Part shown: piece by piece, positions 23,923-32,275 of the stretch
Layout: every line of letters starts with the position of its first letter
How positions within the stretch are numbered: position 1 is the stretch's first letter
Origin: an uncultured Clostridium sp.
GTDB lineage: Bacteria > Bacillota > Clostridia > Lachnospirales > Lachnospiraceae
NCBI GenBank assembly: GCA_947253885.1
Contig: CAMYAO010000018.1
Location: 1 to 43,245, forward strand
Reading direction: 5' to 3'
Length of the DNA stretch: 43,245 nucleotides
Notes under the pieces: model-generated
The model's database searches: none
Seen by the model: only the letters and a program-made list of their open reading frames with translations
What the model was told of the DNA's origin: nothing
Made by a program: the position numbers and the translations under genes

Positions 23923-24369
23923 CTAAAAACTATCCGCAAACTCTAACGCTGCATCCATATCTGCTTCCTGCTCCCAGTCCATTGCATCTTCCGTGTCCTG
24001 TTTCTTAGGCTTTTCCTCTAATCTGCCAAATGGTTGGTTTTCTCCCACCGATTCTTTTACAAATGGCGTAATCATTTCAAATAGATTCTTCGCCATAGCC
24101 ATCGGAACAGATTCTTTCACTCCATCCCGGATAGCTGTCTCTACTCTTTCCAGAAAAGCATCTTCCTTTTCTCTGCTTTCCAGATATGGGTCTTCTTCAT
24201 TCCGGTACTCTCTGGCAAAATAATCGTTCAACACTGCCACAACTGCTTTTGTATAGGATTTATATTTCTGTCTGTCCATGGTCTGAAGATATTCCCATGC
24301 CTGCCGATCCTGCTCGTCACAAAGATTCAGTCGTATATTGGTGTTGATGATTTTCCGTTCTTTTCTCAT
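23923..24369 (-). CDS. parR: ParR-like partition adaptor
   Basis: 148 aa. N-terminal region NTNIRLNLCDEQDRQAWEYL fits a ribbon-helix-helix DNA-binding protein; the C-terminal half is acidic (EDAMDWEQEADMDAALEF), as in ParR tails that contact the filament. It overlaps the parM stop (ATGA), the usual parM-parR order. ParR proteins are poorly conserved, so the call relies on context. Confidence 0.65.
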   Translation of the reverse strand: MRKERKIINTNIRLNLCDEQDRQAWEYLQTMDRQKYKSYTKAVVAVLNDYFAREYRNEEDPYLESREKEDAFLERVETAIRDGVKESVPMAMAKNLFEMITPFVKESVGENQPFGRLEEKPKKQDTEDAMDWEQEADMDAALEFADSF

Positions 24370-25310
24370 ACCAGCATCCCTCCGCTTTTCTGAATTTTTC
24401 TTACTGTCATAGCTTCATACCCTTTGGCTGTTGCACAGATGTCTCGCACAATCGTCACCCGTTCTTTGTCATATTCTCCGAAGTTCTGAATCATGCAGCC
24501 ACCGCCACCAACTACATATAAACGCATCAGTTCCGGATTGTATTCCCGTTCTCTCAGCTTATGAAAAATTTCTCTTGTATAATCACTGGCAGCCTTACGA
24601 ATTACAGTCAGATACTTTTCTCCGATGTCTGCTGTCCCGGTACGGATCACCTGTTCAATCACAAGATCATCTACCACCGTTCCCAATTCTTTCAGCAAAC
24701 TTTCCCTGACTGCAAGCACACACTGGTGTGTTCCATATTTTTCTGTAAAGCATTTCTTTTCCACCGGACGGGAGTTGTTGATATACATGATGTTCATAGT
24801 TCCATTTCCAATATCAGCCAGCATATTGATTCCCTTGAAATCCTGCAAGCGGTAAAAAGCTGCTGCAAATCCCTGTGGATAGATATCCGCTCCTTCAAAC
24901 TCGACGTGATACTGTTTATTGCGGAACATAAAATCCACTCTCTCGTTTTGAAGCAGATATTTCTGAAAATCCTCTTTCTGCGTAGCCACCCAGGTCAGAG
25001 GCAATCCGGCTGCAATGTGAACTTTTGCACTGTTCATTCCTTTTCCCTCCAGTTCTCTTGCAATCGCAGCCAATGTCAGTACATAATAGTCGTCGTCCTG
25101 GGTCTTCTCCGCACAGAACTCCTTGTGTTCCTCACCAATCTGGTAATACATGTCATTGTAAACAAGAAGGTTATTCTGGAAGATTGGCTCCTTTTCGTAT
25201 CTGGCTACACCGGAAGGGAAACATCTGGTTGCCGTTTTCATGTTGCCATAGCCGTGATCAATCCCGATCACCATAATTTTCTCGTTTTTGTTGGTTTTCA
25301 TCATTCTCAT
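24366..25310 (-). CDS. parM: ParM/StbA-like actin-family partition ATPase
   Basis: 314 aa. Actin-fold motifs: phosphate-1 GIDHGYGNMKTA, phosphate-2 LADIGNGTMNI, adenosine VVGGGGCM. It should polymerise to move copies of the circular element apart. The ATG at 25310 has GAGG 9 nt upstream; another start 6 nt earlier has poor spacing. It is followed by parR and preceded by 9-bp repeats and the replication gene. Confidence 0.85.
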   Translation of the reverse strand: MRMMKTNKNEKIMVIGIDHGYGNMKTATRCFPSGVARYEKEPIFQNNLLVYNDMYYQIGEEHKEFCAEKTQDDDYYVLTLAAIARELEGKGMNSAKVHIAAGLPLTWVATQKEDFQKYLLQNERVDFMFRNKQYHVEFEGADIYPQGFAAAFYRLQDFKGINMLADIGNGTMNIMYINNSRPVEKKCFTEKYGTHQCVLAVRESLLKELGTVVDDLVIEQVIRTGTADIGEKYLTVIRKAASDYTREIFHKLREREYNPELMRLYVVGGGGCMIQNFGEYDKERVTIVRDICATAKGYEAMTVRKIQKSGGMLV

Positions 25311-25344
25311 AATCATATACCTCGTTCTTTCTTTTTATTTTACC

Positions 25345-25457
25345 CAGGGCAAACAGGGCATTTTTATGAGCATCTAACAGCTTTTTCATTTTTTGCGTCC
25401 TGCTCTGATCTCATCTCCTTTTGCCCTTTTTGCCCCAAATGCCCCAAATGCCCCAAA
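25345..25457. repeat. Candidate centromere/iterons between rep and parM
   Basis: Three exact 9-bp tandem copies of tgccccaaa (25431-25457) plus one degenerate copy (25422-25430) face two cagggca-type repeats spaced 9 bp (25345-25362) in opposite sense. They flank about 60 bp that should hold the parM promoter, an arrangement recalling parC of plasmid R1. They could alternatively be replication iterons. Confidence 0.6.
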
Positions 25458-25464
25458 ATGCAAT

Positions 25465-27270
25465 CTATATATTCAGTTTTATCTGTTCGGAAGGCTTATC
25501 AAAAGGACTCTTTTCCCCTGCTTCCAGAGGATGGAAATCTTCTTCCCTGATAGCAATATCCAGATAACAATATTCGCCGTTGTATTTCCTTACCTGATAT
25601 CCTTTGCCCTCCATGCTTTTGAAAAATCCTGATTTTCCATGTCCCTGGCGGTCATTGTCTTTACAGTATTCCTCATACATGCGGTACACTTCACTACGCT
25701 TCATTCGTTTTCCTTCTGCCTGTACCAGTTTTTCATCCAGAAATGCACAGACACTGTCCGATGCCCTTCGCAGTTCCCGGACACATTCTTTGCTGTGTTC
25801 ACTTTCAATAAGCTCCCCACGTTCATAGACATCTTTCAGTGCTATCACTGCCATATGAATTGCATAATCCGCTTCTGCCTTGATCTTTTCTTTTAAGCGT
25901 ATATCTCTTTCCTCTCCTGGAATCATCTGGTTCATATCCAAAACAAGGAGCCTCCTGTAAAAAGCATCCGATTTATCTTCCAGATTCTGTGGCATTTCAT
26001 TCGTTGAAAAAAGCAGCTTTGCATATGCCTTGTAAAAGACCGCATCTTTTCCCTTTTTCTCATACAAAAGTGTATCTTCACCAACTGCCTTTTTCAGTAC
26101 ATCGGTTGTGTCCATCGCTTTACATGGGATATCCGCACAGGCATTTAACAGCTTTCCGTACATCCCGGTAGCATAAAACCGTTTGTTCAAATCCTGCAAT
26201 GAGATACTGGACGTATTTTCATTCCCGATCACATGCTGGATCAGTGCAACTGCAACGGATTTTCCGGTACCTCCATTTCCTTTCAGCATTAAAAATTTCT
26301 GGAACTGGGTATCCGTAGTCATACAATATCCGAAATACTCCCAGAACATCTGCTGTTCTATCTTATCCGGTATGGAAGAATCCAGATATTTTCTGATATT
26401 TGCCCCACCTTCCAGGACTTTTTCCCTGTCCTCTGGATAATATGGGAAGGGAATCTGATTAATCGTCAGATACTTCGGATCATGTTCTATCAGCTCGCCT
26501 GACAACACATCATAATAAGCATTTCTGAAATTAATCCAGTGGGCAGGCTGCTTATTCAGTTCATACGAATTCCGGTAAATCTGTGGCTGTGTAATCAAAA
26601 GATTATAAACTCTCTGGATGGTGCTGCTGTTAACCCGATCCCGATAAATTAGCTTTTGAATCCGGTATTTGAGCTTTACTCCCTTAGCGTCCTCAATAAA
26701 AACGCCATGCTCATAATAATAGGGGATCTCTCCCCTTACAAAGAAGCTCACATTCTCCACGATATAATCCACAATCTCCATGTCCCTCACACCAGTGACC
26801 TTCCCTTTTGAATCAAACTTGTGGAAGCGGCTTAATTCCGGATCATTCTTTGTTTCCCGCTCAAACCGCAGGATAAACTGTTCCAGAGCTTTCCCTACTT
26901 CTGGCTGATTGTCCAGTTTCCCCAGATATTCTTTTTCTTTAAACAACTGCCATCCGGCTTTTCCATCCAGACCAGCCTCCTTGCAGAATTCCAGAATCCG
27001 GTCATTCATCCATTTGGTCGTACAGGCAGCCACATAGTGGTACGCACTCTGACAGGTTCCATGAAACTGAATAGACCGCATATCTTCTATGAAACTATTT
27101 ACGCTGAAATAGTATTCATCATCTTCCTGCCCCAGATAAAGTGCCTGATAACCGGACATCACAATGTTCATTGCAATATCCTGATTGTCCACCAAAAAGA
27201 TATACTTCTTGGAAGTGCCTTCCGGTTCTGTTTCCATATAATGCTTCAGGAACTTCTTATTCATGTTCAT
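25465..27270 (-). CDS. SF3/P4-type replication helicase
   Basis: 601 aa. The C-terminal half is a superfamily 3 helicase: Walker A LKGNGGTGKSVA (about 332-341), acidic ADIPCKAMDTTDVLKKAVGE, and motif C KLLFSTNEMP, as in phage P4 alpha and D5-type proteins. The N-terminal third resembles a degenerate primase/TOPRIM-like region without clear catalytic residues. It likely opens and unwinds the origin when the element is circular. Start choice among GTG 27273, ATG 27270 and ATG 27264 is uncertain; AAGGA precedes all. Confidence 0.82.
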   Translation of the reverse strand: MNMNKKFLKHYMETEPEGTSKKYIFLVDNQDIAMNIVMSGYQALYLGQEDDEYYFSVNSFIEDMRSIQFHGTCQSAYHYVAACTTKWMNDRILEFCKEAGLDGKAGWQLFKEKEYLGKLDNQPEVGKALEQFILRFERETKNDPELSRFHKFDSKGKVTGVRDMEIVDYIVENVSFFVRGEIPYYYEHGVFIEDAKGVKLKYRIQKLIYRDRVNSSTIQRVYNLLITQPQIYRNSYELNKQPAHWINFRNAYYDVLSGELIEHDPKYLTINQIPFPYYPEDREKVLEGGANIRKYLDSSIPDKIEQQMFWEYFGYCMTTDTQFQKFLMLKGNGGTGKSVAVALIQHVIGNENTSSISLQDLNKRFYATGMYGKLLNACADIPCKAMDTTDVLKKAVGEDTLLYEKKGKDAVFYKAYAKLLFSTNEMPQNLEDKSDAFYRRLLVLDMNQMIPGEERDIRLKEKIKAEADYAIHMAVIALKDVYERGELIESEHSKECVRELRRASDSVCAFLDEKLVQAEGKRMKRSEVYRMYEEYCKDNDRQGHGKSGFFKSMEGKGYQVRKYNGEYCYLDIAIREEDFHPLEAGEKSPFDKPSEQIKLNI

Positions 27271-27286
27271 CACTTCCTTTCAGAGC

Positions 27287-27324
27287 AAAAGAAAAAGACG
27301 TGAATCACATTTCTATGACTCACG
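27287..27324 (-). terminator. Terminator between tnpV and rep
   Basis: cgtgaatca (27299-27307) pairs with tgactcacg (27316-27324) with one mismatch; on the minus strand TCTTTTTCTTTT follows (plus 27287-27298). Confidence 0.7.
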
Positions 27325-27388
27325 CCTTACCTGCTCACAATATTTAATTTTCTGTAAATTTATCTGTTATCTCCCGTGTTCATCCATC

Positions 27389-27736
27389 TTATACATAGAT
27401 CAATTCCTTCAGGATGATTTCTTCTGCAATCGCCCTGTGCCTGTTGGCAGCTCTTACCCATGCCATCTGATCTTTCTCCTTATCCGGCAATGGATCTTTT
27501 TCTTCCAACTGTTTCAGAATAATTTCTTCCCGTTCCCTGGCTGCCTTGTCCACTTCCAGCAGATGCTCACCAATACTATCTTGCAGGAGCATTACCTGAT
27601 ACAGCGAATTTCTGTGATTCTTCAAATAGTCTCTGCGTAAAAATCCATATTTGCCAAGTTGTTCTATCTGCTCACCGGATTTATAGGTGAGATTGGGAAT
27701 CAGATATCCATTCACATTTGTATAAGTCAGTTTCAT
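27389..27736 (-). CDS. tnpV: TnpV-like transposon-encoded protein
   Basis: 115 aa. MKLTYTNVNGYLIPNLT at the start and KYGFLRRDYLKNHRNSLYQV match the TnpV family found in Tn4451-type and other Clostridial elements, function unknown. The ATG at 27736 is preceded by AAGGAGAG; an earlier in-frame start lies in the arm repeats and is rejected. It is the outermost gene of the element. Its ribosome site region contains gagtgctaat in minus orientation, the same 9-mer as the attachment core. Confidence 0.8.
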   Translation of the reverse strand: MKLTYTNVNGYLIPNLTYKSGEQIEQLGKYGFLRRDYLKNHRNSLYQVMLLQDSIGEHLLEVDKAAREREEIILKQLEEKDPLPDKEKDQMAWVRAANRHRAIAEEIILKELIYV

Positions 27737-27768
27737 TTTATTAGCACTCTCCTTTTTTCTCTGATTTT

Positions 27769-27788
27769 TTACACCAAATTTACACCAT
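27769..27788. repeat. Integrase arm-type repeats, right end
   Basis: ttacaccaa (27769-27777) and ttacaccat (27780-27788), the same motif as the six copies at the left end. They support the placement of both element ends. Confidence 0.65.
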
Positions 27789-27913
27789 TTGCAATTCATT
27801 TGACGCTATTCTACGATACCAGACAAAATGTCTGATCACTCCGAAAGCCTGTAAAATAAGCATTTCTGAGATACAGAAGACAAGACAAAAATCAACTTTC
27901 ATTATCAAGTATT

Positions 27914-27928
27914 GAGTGCTAATTTTTT
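27914..27928 (+). repeat. Attachment core, right junction
   Basis: gagtgctaatttttt, identical to 10389-10403. Ten bases later begins the pflA terminator, so the right flank is chromosomal. No CIRCE left arm stands 9 bp before it. Confidence 0.8.
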
Positions 27929-27937
27929 CATAAAAAA

Positions 27938-27963
27938 GTACCACCACTATACTGTGATGGTAC
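27938..27963 (-). terminator. Terminator of the pfl operon
   Basis: gtaccaccac (27938-27947) pairs with gtgatggtac (27954-27963) apart from one G-T pair; on the minus strand TTTTTT follows. It ends 7 bp after the pflA stop and touches the attachment core. Confidence 0.85.
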
Positions 27964-27970
27964 CAACTCC

Positions 27971-28699
27971 CTATTTTTGAATATTTAAAATTGTTTCCGC
28001 TTTTTCTACTTGTTCTGCAGTAGGTGCTTCTACATCCCTCAGACTATATTCATAGCCTAATTCTTCCCATTTAGGGATAGCAAAAGCATGATAAGGAAGA
28101 ATCTCTACTTTTTCCACGGTATGTAATCTATCTATAAAATGTTTTAATGCAAGCAGATTTTCTTCACTATCTGTAAGACCCGGTACCAGGACATGACGAA
28201 TCCACATCGGAATCCCCATATCCGAAAGACAGACTGCCATTTCCAATATATCACCGTTGTCTTGATGTGTAAGATCTCGGTGCTTTATCGGGTCCATCTC
28301 CTTAATATCCAATAATACAAGATCTGTTACTGCCATTAGCTCCTTCCACTTAGAAAAATAGGGTTCTTTATGAGAAAAAGAGCTCCCGCTCGTATCCAGA
28401 CAAGTGGAAATCCCCTCCTTCTTTGCTTTTTGAAAAAATTCTGTGACAAACTCCATCTGAAGCAGCGGTTCTCCTCCGCTTACGGTAATTCCACCGTTCT
28501 TTTCCCAGTAATTCTGATATCTCTTTGCCGTTTTAAAAACCTCGTCCACACTCATTTCCGTTCCGTGCTTTTTATCCCACGTCTCTGGATTGTGACAATA
28601 GCGGCAACGCATATTACAACCGGAAAGGAATACTACAAATCGAACCCCCGGGCCGTCAACCAGCCCGAAGGATTCAAATTTATCTATAAAACCATTCAT
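27971..28699 (-). CDS. pflA: Pyruvate formate-lyase activating enzyme
   Basis: 242 aa radical SAM enzyme. Cluster motif CNMRCRYC (Cys about 29, 33, 36), the GGEP motif in VSGGEPLLQ, and the LDTSG and LLDIKEMDP blocks of the PflA family. It installs the glycyl radical on PflB in anaerobic cells. It follows pflB by 5 bp and is closed by a strong terminator. Confidence 0.94.
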   Translation of the reverse strand: MNGFIDKFESFGLVDGPGVRFVVFLSGCNMRCRYCHNPETWDKKHGTEMSVDEVFKTAKRYQNYWEKNGGITVSGGEPLLQMEFVTEFFQKAKKEGISTCLDTSGSSFSHKEPYFSKWKELMAVTDLVLLDIKEMDPIKHRDLTHQDNGDILEMAVCLSDMGIPMWIRHVLVPGLTDSEENLLALKHFIDRLHTVEKVEILPYHAFAIPKWEELGYEYSLRDVEAPTAEQVEKAETILNIQK

Positions 28700-28704
28700 A
28701 CTTC

Positions 28705-30948
28705 TTACATCTGTTTATGGCATGTTCTGGAAATTACATCCAGCTGCTGTTCTCTTGTCAGATCAATAAACTTAACTGCATATCCTGATACACGAATTGT
28801 AAAGTTTGCATACTCTTCTTTTTCCGGATGTTCCATTGCATCAAGTAATTTTTCTGTTCCGAATACATTGACATTGAGGTGATGTGCACCCTGATCAAAA
28901 TATCCGTCCATTACCTGAACCAGATTTCCAACACGTTCCTCTTCGCTATGACCTAATGCATCCGGGCTGATGGTCTGTGTATTGGAAATACCGTCCAATG
29001 CCCAATGATATGGTAACTTGGCTACAGAGTTCAAAGATGCAAGCAATCCGTGAGTTTCTGCTCCGTAAGAAGGATTTGCACCCGGCGCAAGAGGTTTTCC
29101 TGCTTCACGTCCGTCAGGCAGTGAGCCGGTTGCTTTTCCGTAAACAACATTACTTGTAATAGTTAAAATAGAAGTAGTTGGCTCTGAATTTCTGTAGGTA
29201 TGATGTTTCTTAATCATCTCAAGGAAGGTTTTTAATAACCAAACTGCGATATCATCTGCACGATCATCATCATTTCCGTATTTAGGGAAATCTCCCTCAA
29301 TTTCAAAGTCTTTTGTAATTCCGTTTTCATCACGGATTGCCTTTACTTTTGCATATTTCAATGCGGACAGAGAATCTACTACATGAGAGAATCCTGCAAT
29401 ACCGGTTGCAAAAGTACGACGTACATCTGTGTCAATCAAAGCCATCTCTGCTGCTTCATAATAATATTTATCATGCATATATTGAATCAGGTTCAATACA
29501 TTTACATATAAGCCTGACAGCCAATCCATCATTCTCAAATATGCAGGTAATACTTCATCATAAGTCAGATATTCAGAAGTAATCGGACGATAAGCCGGTC
29601 CAACCTGCTCATGTTTCATCTCATCCACACCGCCGTTGATTGCATAAAGAAGACATTTTGCAAGATTTGCACGTGCTCCGAAGAACTGCATTTCCTTACC
29701 TGTCTGAGTTGCGGATACACAACAGCATACTGCATAATCATCTCCCCATTCCGGTCTCATCGCATCATCATTCTCATACTGTACGGAACTTGTCTCAATG
29801 GAAATATATGCCGCATATGCTTTGAATGCTTCTGTTAAATTAGAAGAATATAATACTGTCATGTTAGGTTCCGGTGAAGGTCCCATATTCTCTAAAGTAC
29901 GTAAGAAACGGAAGTCTGTCTTGGTAACCATAGAGCGACCGTCTACACCCATTCCTGCAATATCAAGGGTTGCCCATACAGGATCACCTGAGAACAGCTG
30001 GTTGTAGCTCTCGATACGAGCAAATTTCACCATTCTGAACTTCATGGTCAAATGATCCACCAGTTCCTGTGCCTCTTCCTCTGTTAAGATTCCTTTTGCC
30101 ATATCTCTCTGGATATAGATATCAATAAAGGTAGATACACGTCCTACAGACATTGCAGCTCCGTTCTGAGTCTTGATTGCTCCCAGATATGCAAAGTAGA
30201 GCCACTGAACTGCTTCTTTTGCATTGGTTGCAGGCTTTGAAATATCATAGCCGTATGTTGCAGCCATTTCTTTAATTCCGTGAAGCGCTTCAATCTGCAT
30301 TGTAATCTCTTCACGAAGACGGATTACATCATCTGTCATAGTTCCGTCACCGCAGTTTGCAAAGTCTTCCTGCTTTGCTTCTACCAATGCATCAATACCA
30401 TATAATGCAACTCGACGATAATCACCGACAATACGTCCACGTCCGTATGTATCAGGAAGACCTGTAATAATCTTATTATGACGTGCTTTTTTCATTTCAG
30501 GTGTGTATGCACGGAATACCCCTTCATTATGAGTAGTGGTGTACTCTGTAAAAATCTTATGCAACTCCGGATCCGGTTCGTATCCGTACATCTCACATGA
30601 CTGCTCTGCCATTTTAATACCGCCGTAAGGCATAAAAGCTCTCTTTAACGGCTTATCTGTCTGAAGACCTACAATCTTCTCCAGTTCTTTATCTAAATAG
30701 CCCGGTTTATGTGAAGTCAATCCTGCCACAATATGGGTATCCATATCCAACACTCCACCCTTGGCACGCTCTTCCTTTTGCAACTTTTGCAGCTCTTTCC
30801 AAAGTTTGTCGGTAGCTTCTGTCGGACCTGCCAAAAAGCTCTGGTCTCCATCATATGGAGTATAGTTGTTCTGAATAAAATCTCTAGTGTTGATTTCTTC
30901 TTTCCAAATCCGTCCTTCAAATCCATCCCACTGTTTAAATTCTAGCAT
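28705..30948 (-). CDS. pflB: Formate C-acetyltransferase (pyruvate formate-lyase)
   Basis: 747 aa, full length. Adjacent catalytic cysteines lie in AVCCCVSATQTG (about 405-408; three in a row, the two last align with the usual pair), and the radical glycine is in RVSGYAVKF near the C-terminus. It converts pyruvate and CoA to acetyl-CoA and formate, a central step in mixed-acid fermentation. The start has GGAGGA 7 nt upstream. Possible control sites lie in the 375-bp upstream region. Confidence 0.96.
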   Translation of the reverse strand: MLEFKQWDGFEGRIWKEEINTRDFIQNNYTPYDGDQSFLAGPTEATDKLWKELQKLQKEERAKGGVLDMDTHIVAGLTSHKPGYLDKELEKIVGLQTDKPLKRAFMPYGGIKMAEQSCEMYGYEPDPELHKIFTEYTTTHNEGVFRAYTPEMKKARHNKIITGLPDTYGRGRIVGDYRRVALYGIDALVEAKQEDFANCGDGTMTDDVIRLREEITMQIEALHGIKEMAATYGYDISKPATNAKEAVQWLYFAYLGAIKTQNGAAMSVGRVSTFIDIYIQRDMAKGILTEEEAQELVDHLTMKFRMVKFARIESYNQLFSGDPVWATLDIAGMGVDGRSMVTKTDFRFLRTLENMGPSPEPNMTVLYSSNLTEAFKAYAAYISIETSSVQYENDDAMRPEWGDDYAVCCCVSATQTGKEMQFFGARANLAKCLLYAINGGVDEMKHEQVGPAYRPITSEYLTYDEVLPAYLRMMDWLSGLYVNVLNLIQYMHDKYYYEAAEMALIDTDVRRTFATGIAGFSHVVDSLSALKYAKVKAIRDENGITKDFEIEGDFPKYGNDDDRADDIAVWLLKTFLEMIKKHHTYRNSEPTTSILTITSNVVYGKATGSLPDGREAGKPLAPGANPSYGAETHGLLASLNSVAKLPYHWALDGISNTQTISPDALGHSEEERVGNLVQVMDGYFDQGAHHLNVNVFGTEKLLDAMEHPEKEEYANFTIRVSGYAVKFIDLTREQQLDVISRTCHKQM

Positions 30949-31265
30949 TGATAAATCCTCCTTTATTTTTTTGCAGTAAACTACTGCAGAAGCACTGCAT
31001 CTTCTTTCGATGCATTGAATGAGTACGTGGTAGTTATATGAGACAAATCATTAGTTATATCCAACTAATATCTGTCTACGATTTCATCATAACACCTATC
31101 GTTAAAAAATCAACAAGAAATTTTTATGTTTTAGATTTTGTGCAATTGTATACAGTATTCAATATAATATTTATTCAATTCCTTTGTATAAATCATTTTG
31201 CATAGAATAATATTCTAAATTATCAGTTTATTGTATACTTTAAAATCCTAAAAATGTATTCAAAG
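30949..31265 (-). promoter_or_regulatory. Upstream region of pflB with promoter and repeats
   Basis: On the minus strand, -35 TTGATT (plus 31108-31113), 16 bp, extended -10 TGTTATGAT (-10 at 31086-31091). Downstream of it is an attagtt/aactaat palindrome (31050-31069). Upstream, attgtatac recurs at 31145, 31230 and 31281. These may be sites for redox or carbon regulators; no known Rex site was found. No gene is present. Confidence 0.55.
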
Positions 31266-31266
31266 A

Positions 31267-31314
31267 CAAAAAAGATCAGAATTGTATACAAGATGTATTA
31301 TATACAATTCTGAT
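31267..31314 (-). terminator. Terminator of the EamA transporter gene
   Basis: A perfect 14-bp stem, 31275-31288 with 31301-31314, is followed on the minus strand by CTTTTTTG. It lies just past the stop at 31324. One arm contains the ttgtatac repeat. Confidence 0.8.
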
Positions 31315-31323
31315 CTACTGTTT

Positions 31324-32187
31324 TTAAGCTTCTTTCTTCAGATTATAATACCACTTCAAAACTGCGGTTCCAATGATAATAATATATCCTATCAAACTAT
31401 AGGAATCCGGTATCTGTCCCAAAAATATAATTCCCAGTAATGCTGCAAATACGACTTGTGTATAATCAAATACCGATATTTCTTTTGCAGGAGCCCATGT
31501 ATAGGCCTTTGTAATGCTAAGCTGACCGACCGCTGCCGAAAGTCCCGTCATAATCAGACAGATCACTTGACCAGCAGTCATCGGCTTAAAATTTATAATA
31601 AAAAATGGCAATGTTACCAGAGAGGAGAATGCTGAAAAAAACATCACAATGACCGGCCCTCTCTCTCCTTTTAATCCCAATTTTCTTACAAAAGTATAAG
31701 CAGTTCCGGCTCCGAATCCAGATAACAAACCTACGATCGCAGGAATACTTGCCACACCGGAAGACGGTTTGACTACAAAAATTGCACCGATAAATGCCAA
31801 CACAATAGTTCCCCACTCAAATTTACTCGGAATCTCCCGTAAAATAAATACCGACATGATGATCGCAAAAAACGGAGACATTTTATTTAAGATATTGGCG
31901 TCTGCAATCCGTAAATGGTCAATTGCCCAAAAATTAGCTATCAGACCGGAGGTTCCGAATGCCGCTCTTAAAATTAGATCTCTCCAGCTTGTCTTTTTAA
32001 TCCTAAATTTCTCTTCGGTTTTACTTAATAGATAAATTGCAATTCCCGCTGCAATCGCATTTCGAAAAAATGCCTTTTGCATAGTCGGCAAATCACCGGA
32101 AAGCCGAATAAAAAACGTCATAAAAGAAAATCCCAATGCTGCCAAAATAATATACAGGATTCCCATCGTTTTTTTGTTTACTTTCAC
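31324..32187 (-). CDS. EamA/DMT-family membrane transporter
   Basis: 287 aa with about ten hydrophobic helices forming two EamA repeats (first about 8-138, second about 150-282). Family members export amino acids or metabolites and related compounds; the substrate here cannot be inferred. It has its own terminator. Neighbour DAHP synthase suggests nothing specific because a terminator separates them. Confidence 0.85.
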   Translation of the reverse strand: MKVNKKTMGILYIILAALGFSFMTFFIRLSGDLPTMQKAFFRNAIAAGIAIYLLSKTEEKFRIKKTSWRDLILRAAFGTSGLIANFWAIDHLRIADANILNKMSPFFAIIMSVFILREIPSKFEWGTIVLAFIGAIFVVKPSSGVASIPAIVGLLSGFGAGTAYTFVRKLGLKGERGPVIVMFFSAFSSLVTLPFFIINFKPMTAGQVICLIMTGLSAAVGQLSITKAYTWAPAKEISVFDYTQVVFAALLGIIFLGQIPDSYSLIGYIIIIGTAVLKWYYNLKKEA

Positions 32188-32228
32188 TTCTTTCCCCTTT
32201 CTGTTCTATTGGTTTAAGTAAAAAATCA

Positions 32229-32250
32229 GTATGGACAACATTGTCCATAC
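32229..32250 (-). terminator. Terminator of DAHP synthase gene
   Basis: gtatggacaa (32229-32238) pairs perfectly with 32241-32250; TGATTTTTTA follows on the minus strand. It is 26 bp after the stop. Confidence 0.8.
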
Positions 32251-32275
32251 CGACTTAATCCGGGCCATTTTGCCC

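Larger units (their letters stand above)
10389..27928. mobile_element. Integrated mobilizable element, 17.5 kb
   Basis: The segment is framed by 15-bp direct repeats and holds integrase, excisionase, two Xre regulators, relaxase, MobC, partition genes, a replication helicase and a TnpV-like gene, plus cargo (cadC-cadA-orfX-frdCAB). No coupling protein or type IV secretion gene is present, so transfer would need a helper: an integrative mobilizable element rather than a self-transmissible one. Outside the repeats lie ordinary chromosomal genes (clpB and pflA) whose intergenic region would be restored by excision. Confidence 0.85.

Noticed and set aside
25258..25389. 43-codon frame beginning MKKLLDAHKNALF overlapping the parM start
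   Set aside because: It has a passable AGGA before its ATG, but it runs over the candidate centromere repeats and the parM start; without homologues the repeats explain the sequence better.
24561..25550. Long plus-strand frame of 329 codons opposite parM
   Set aside because: It is antisense to parM with its actin motifs, Cys/His-rich without pattern, a shadow frame.
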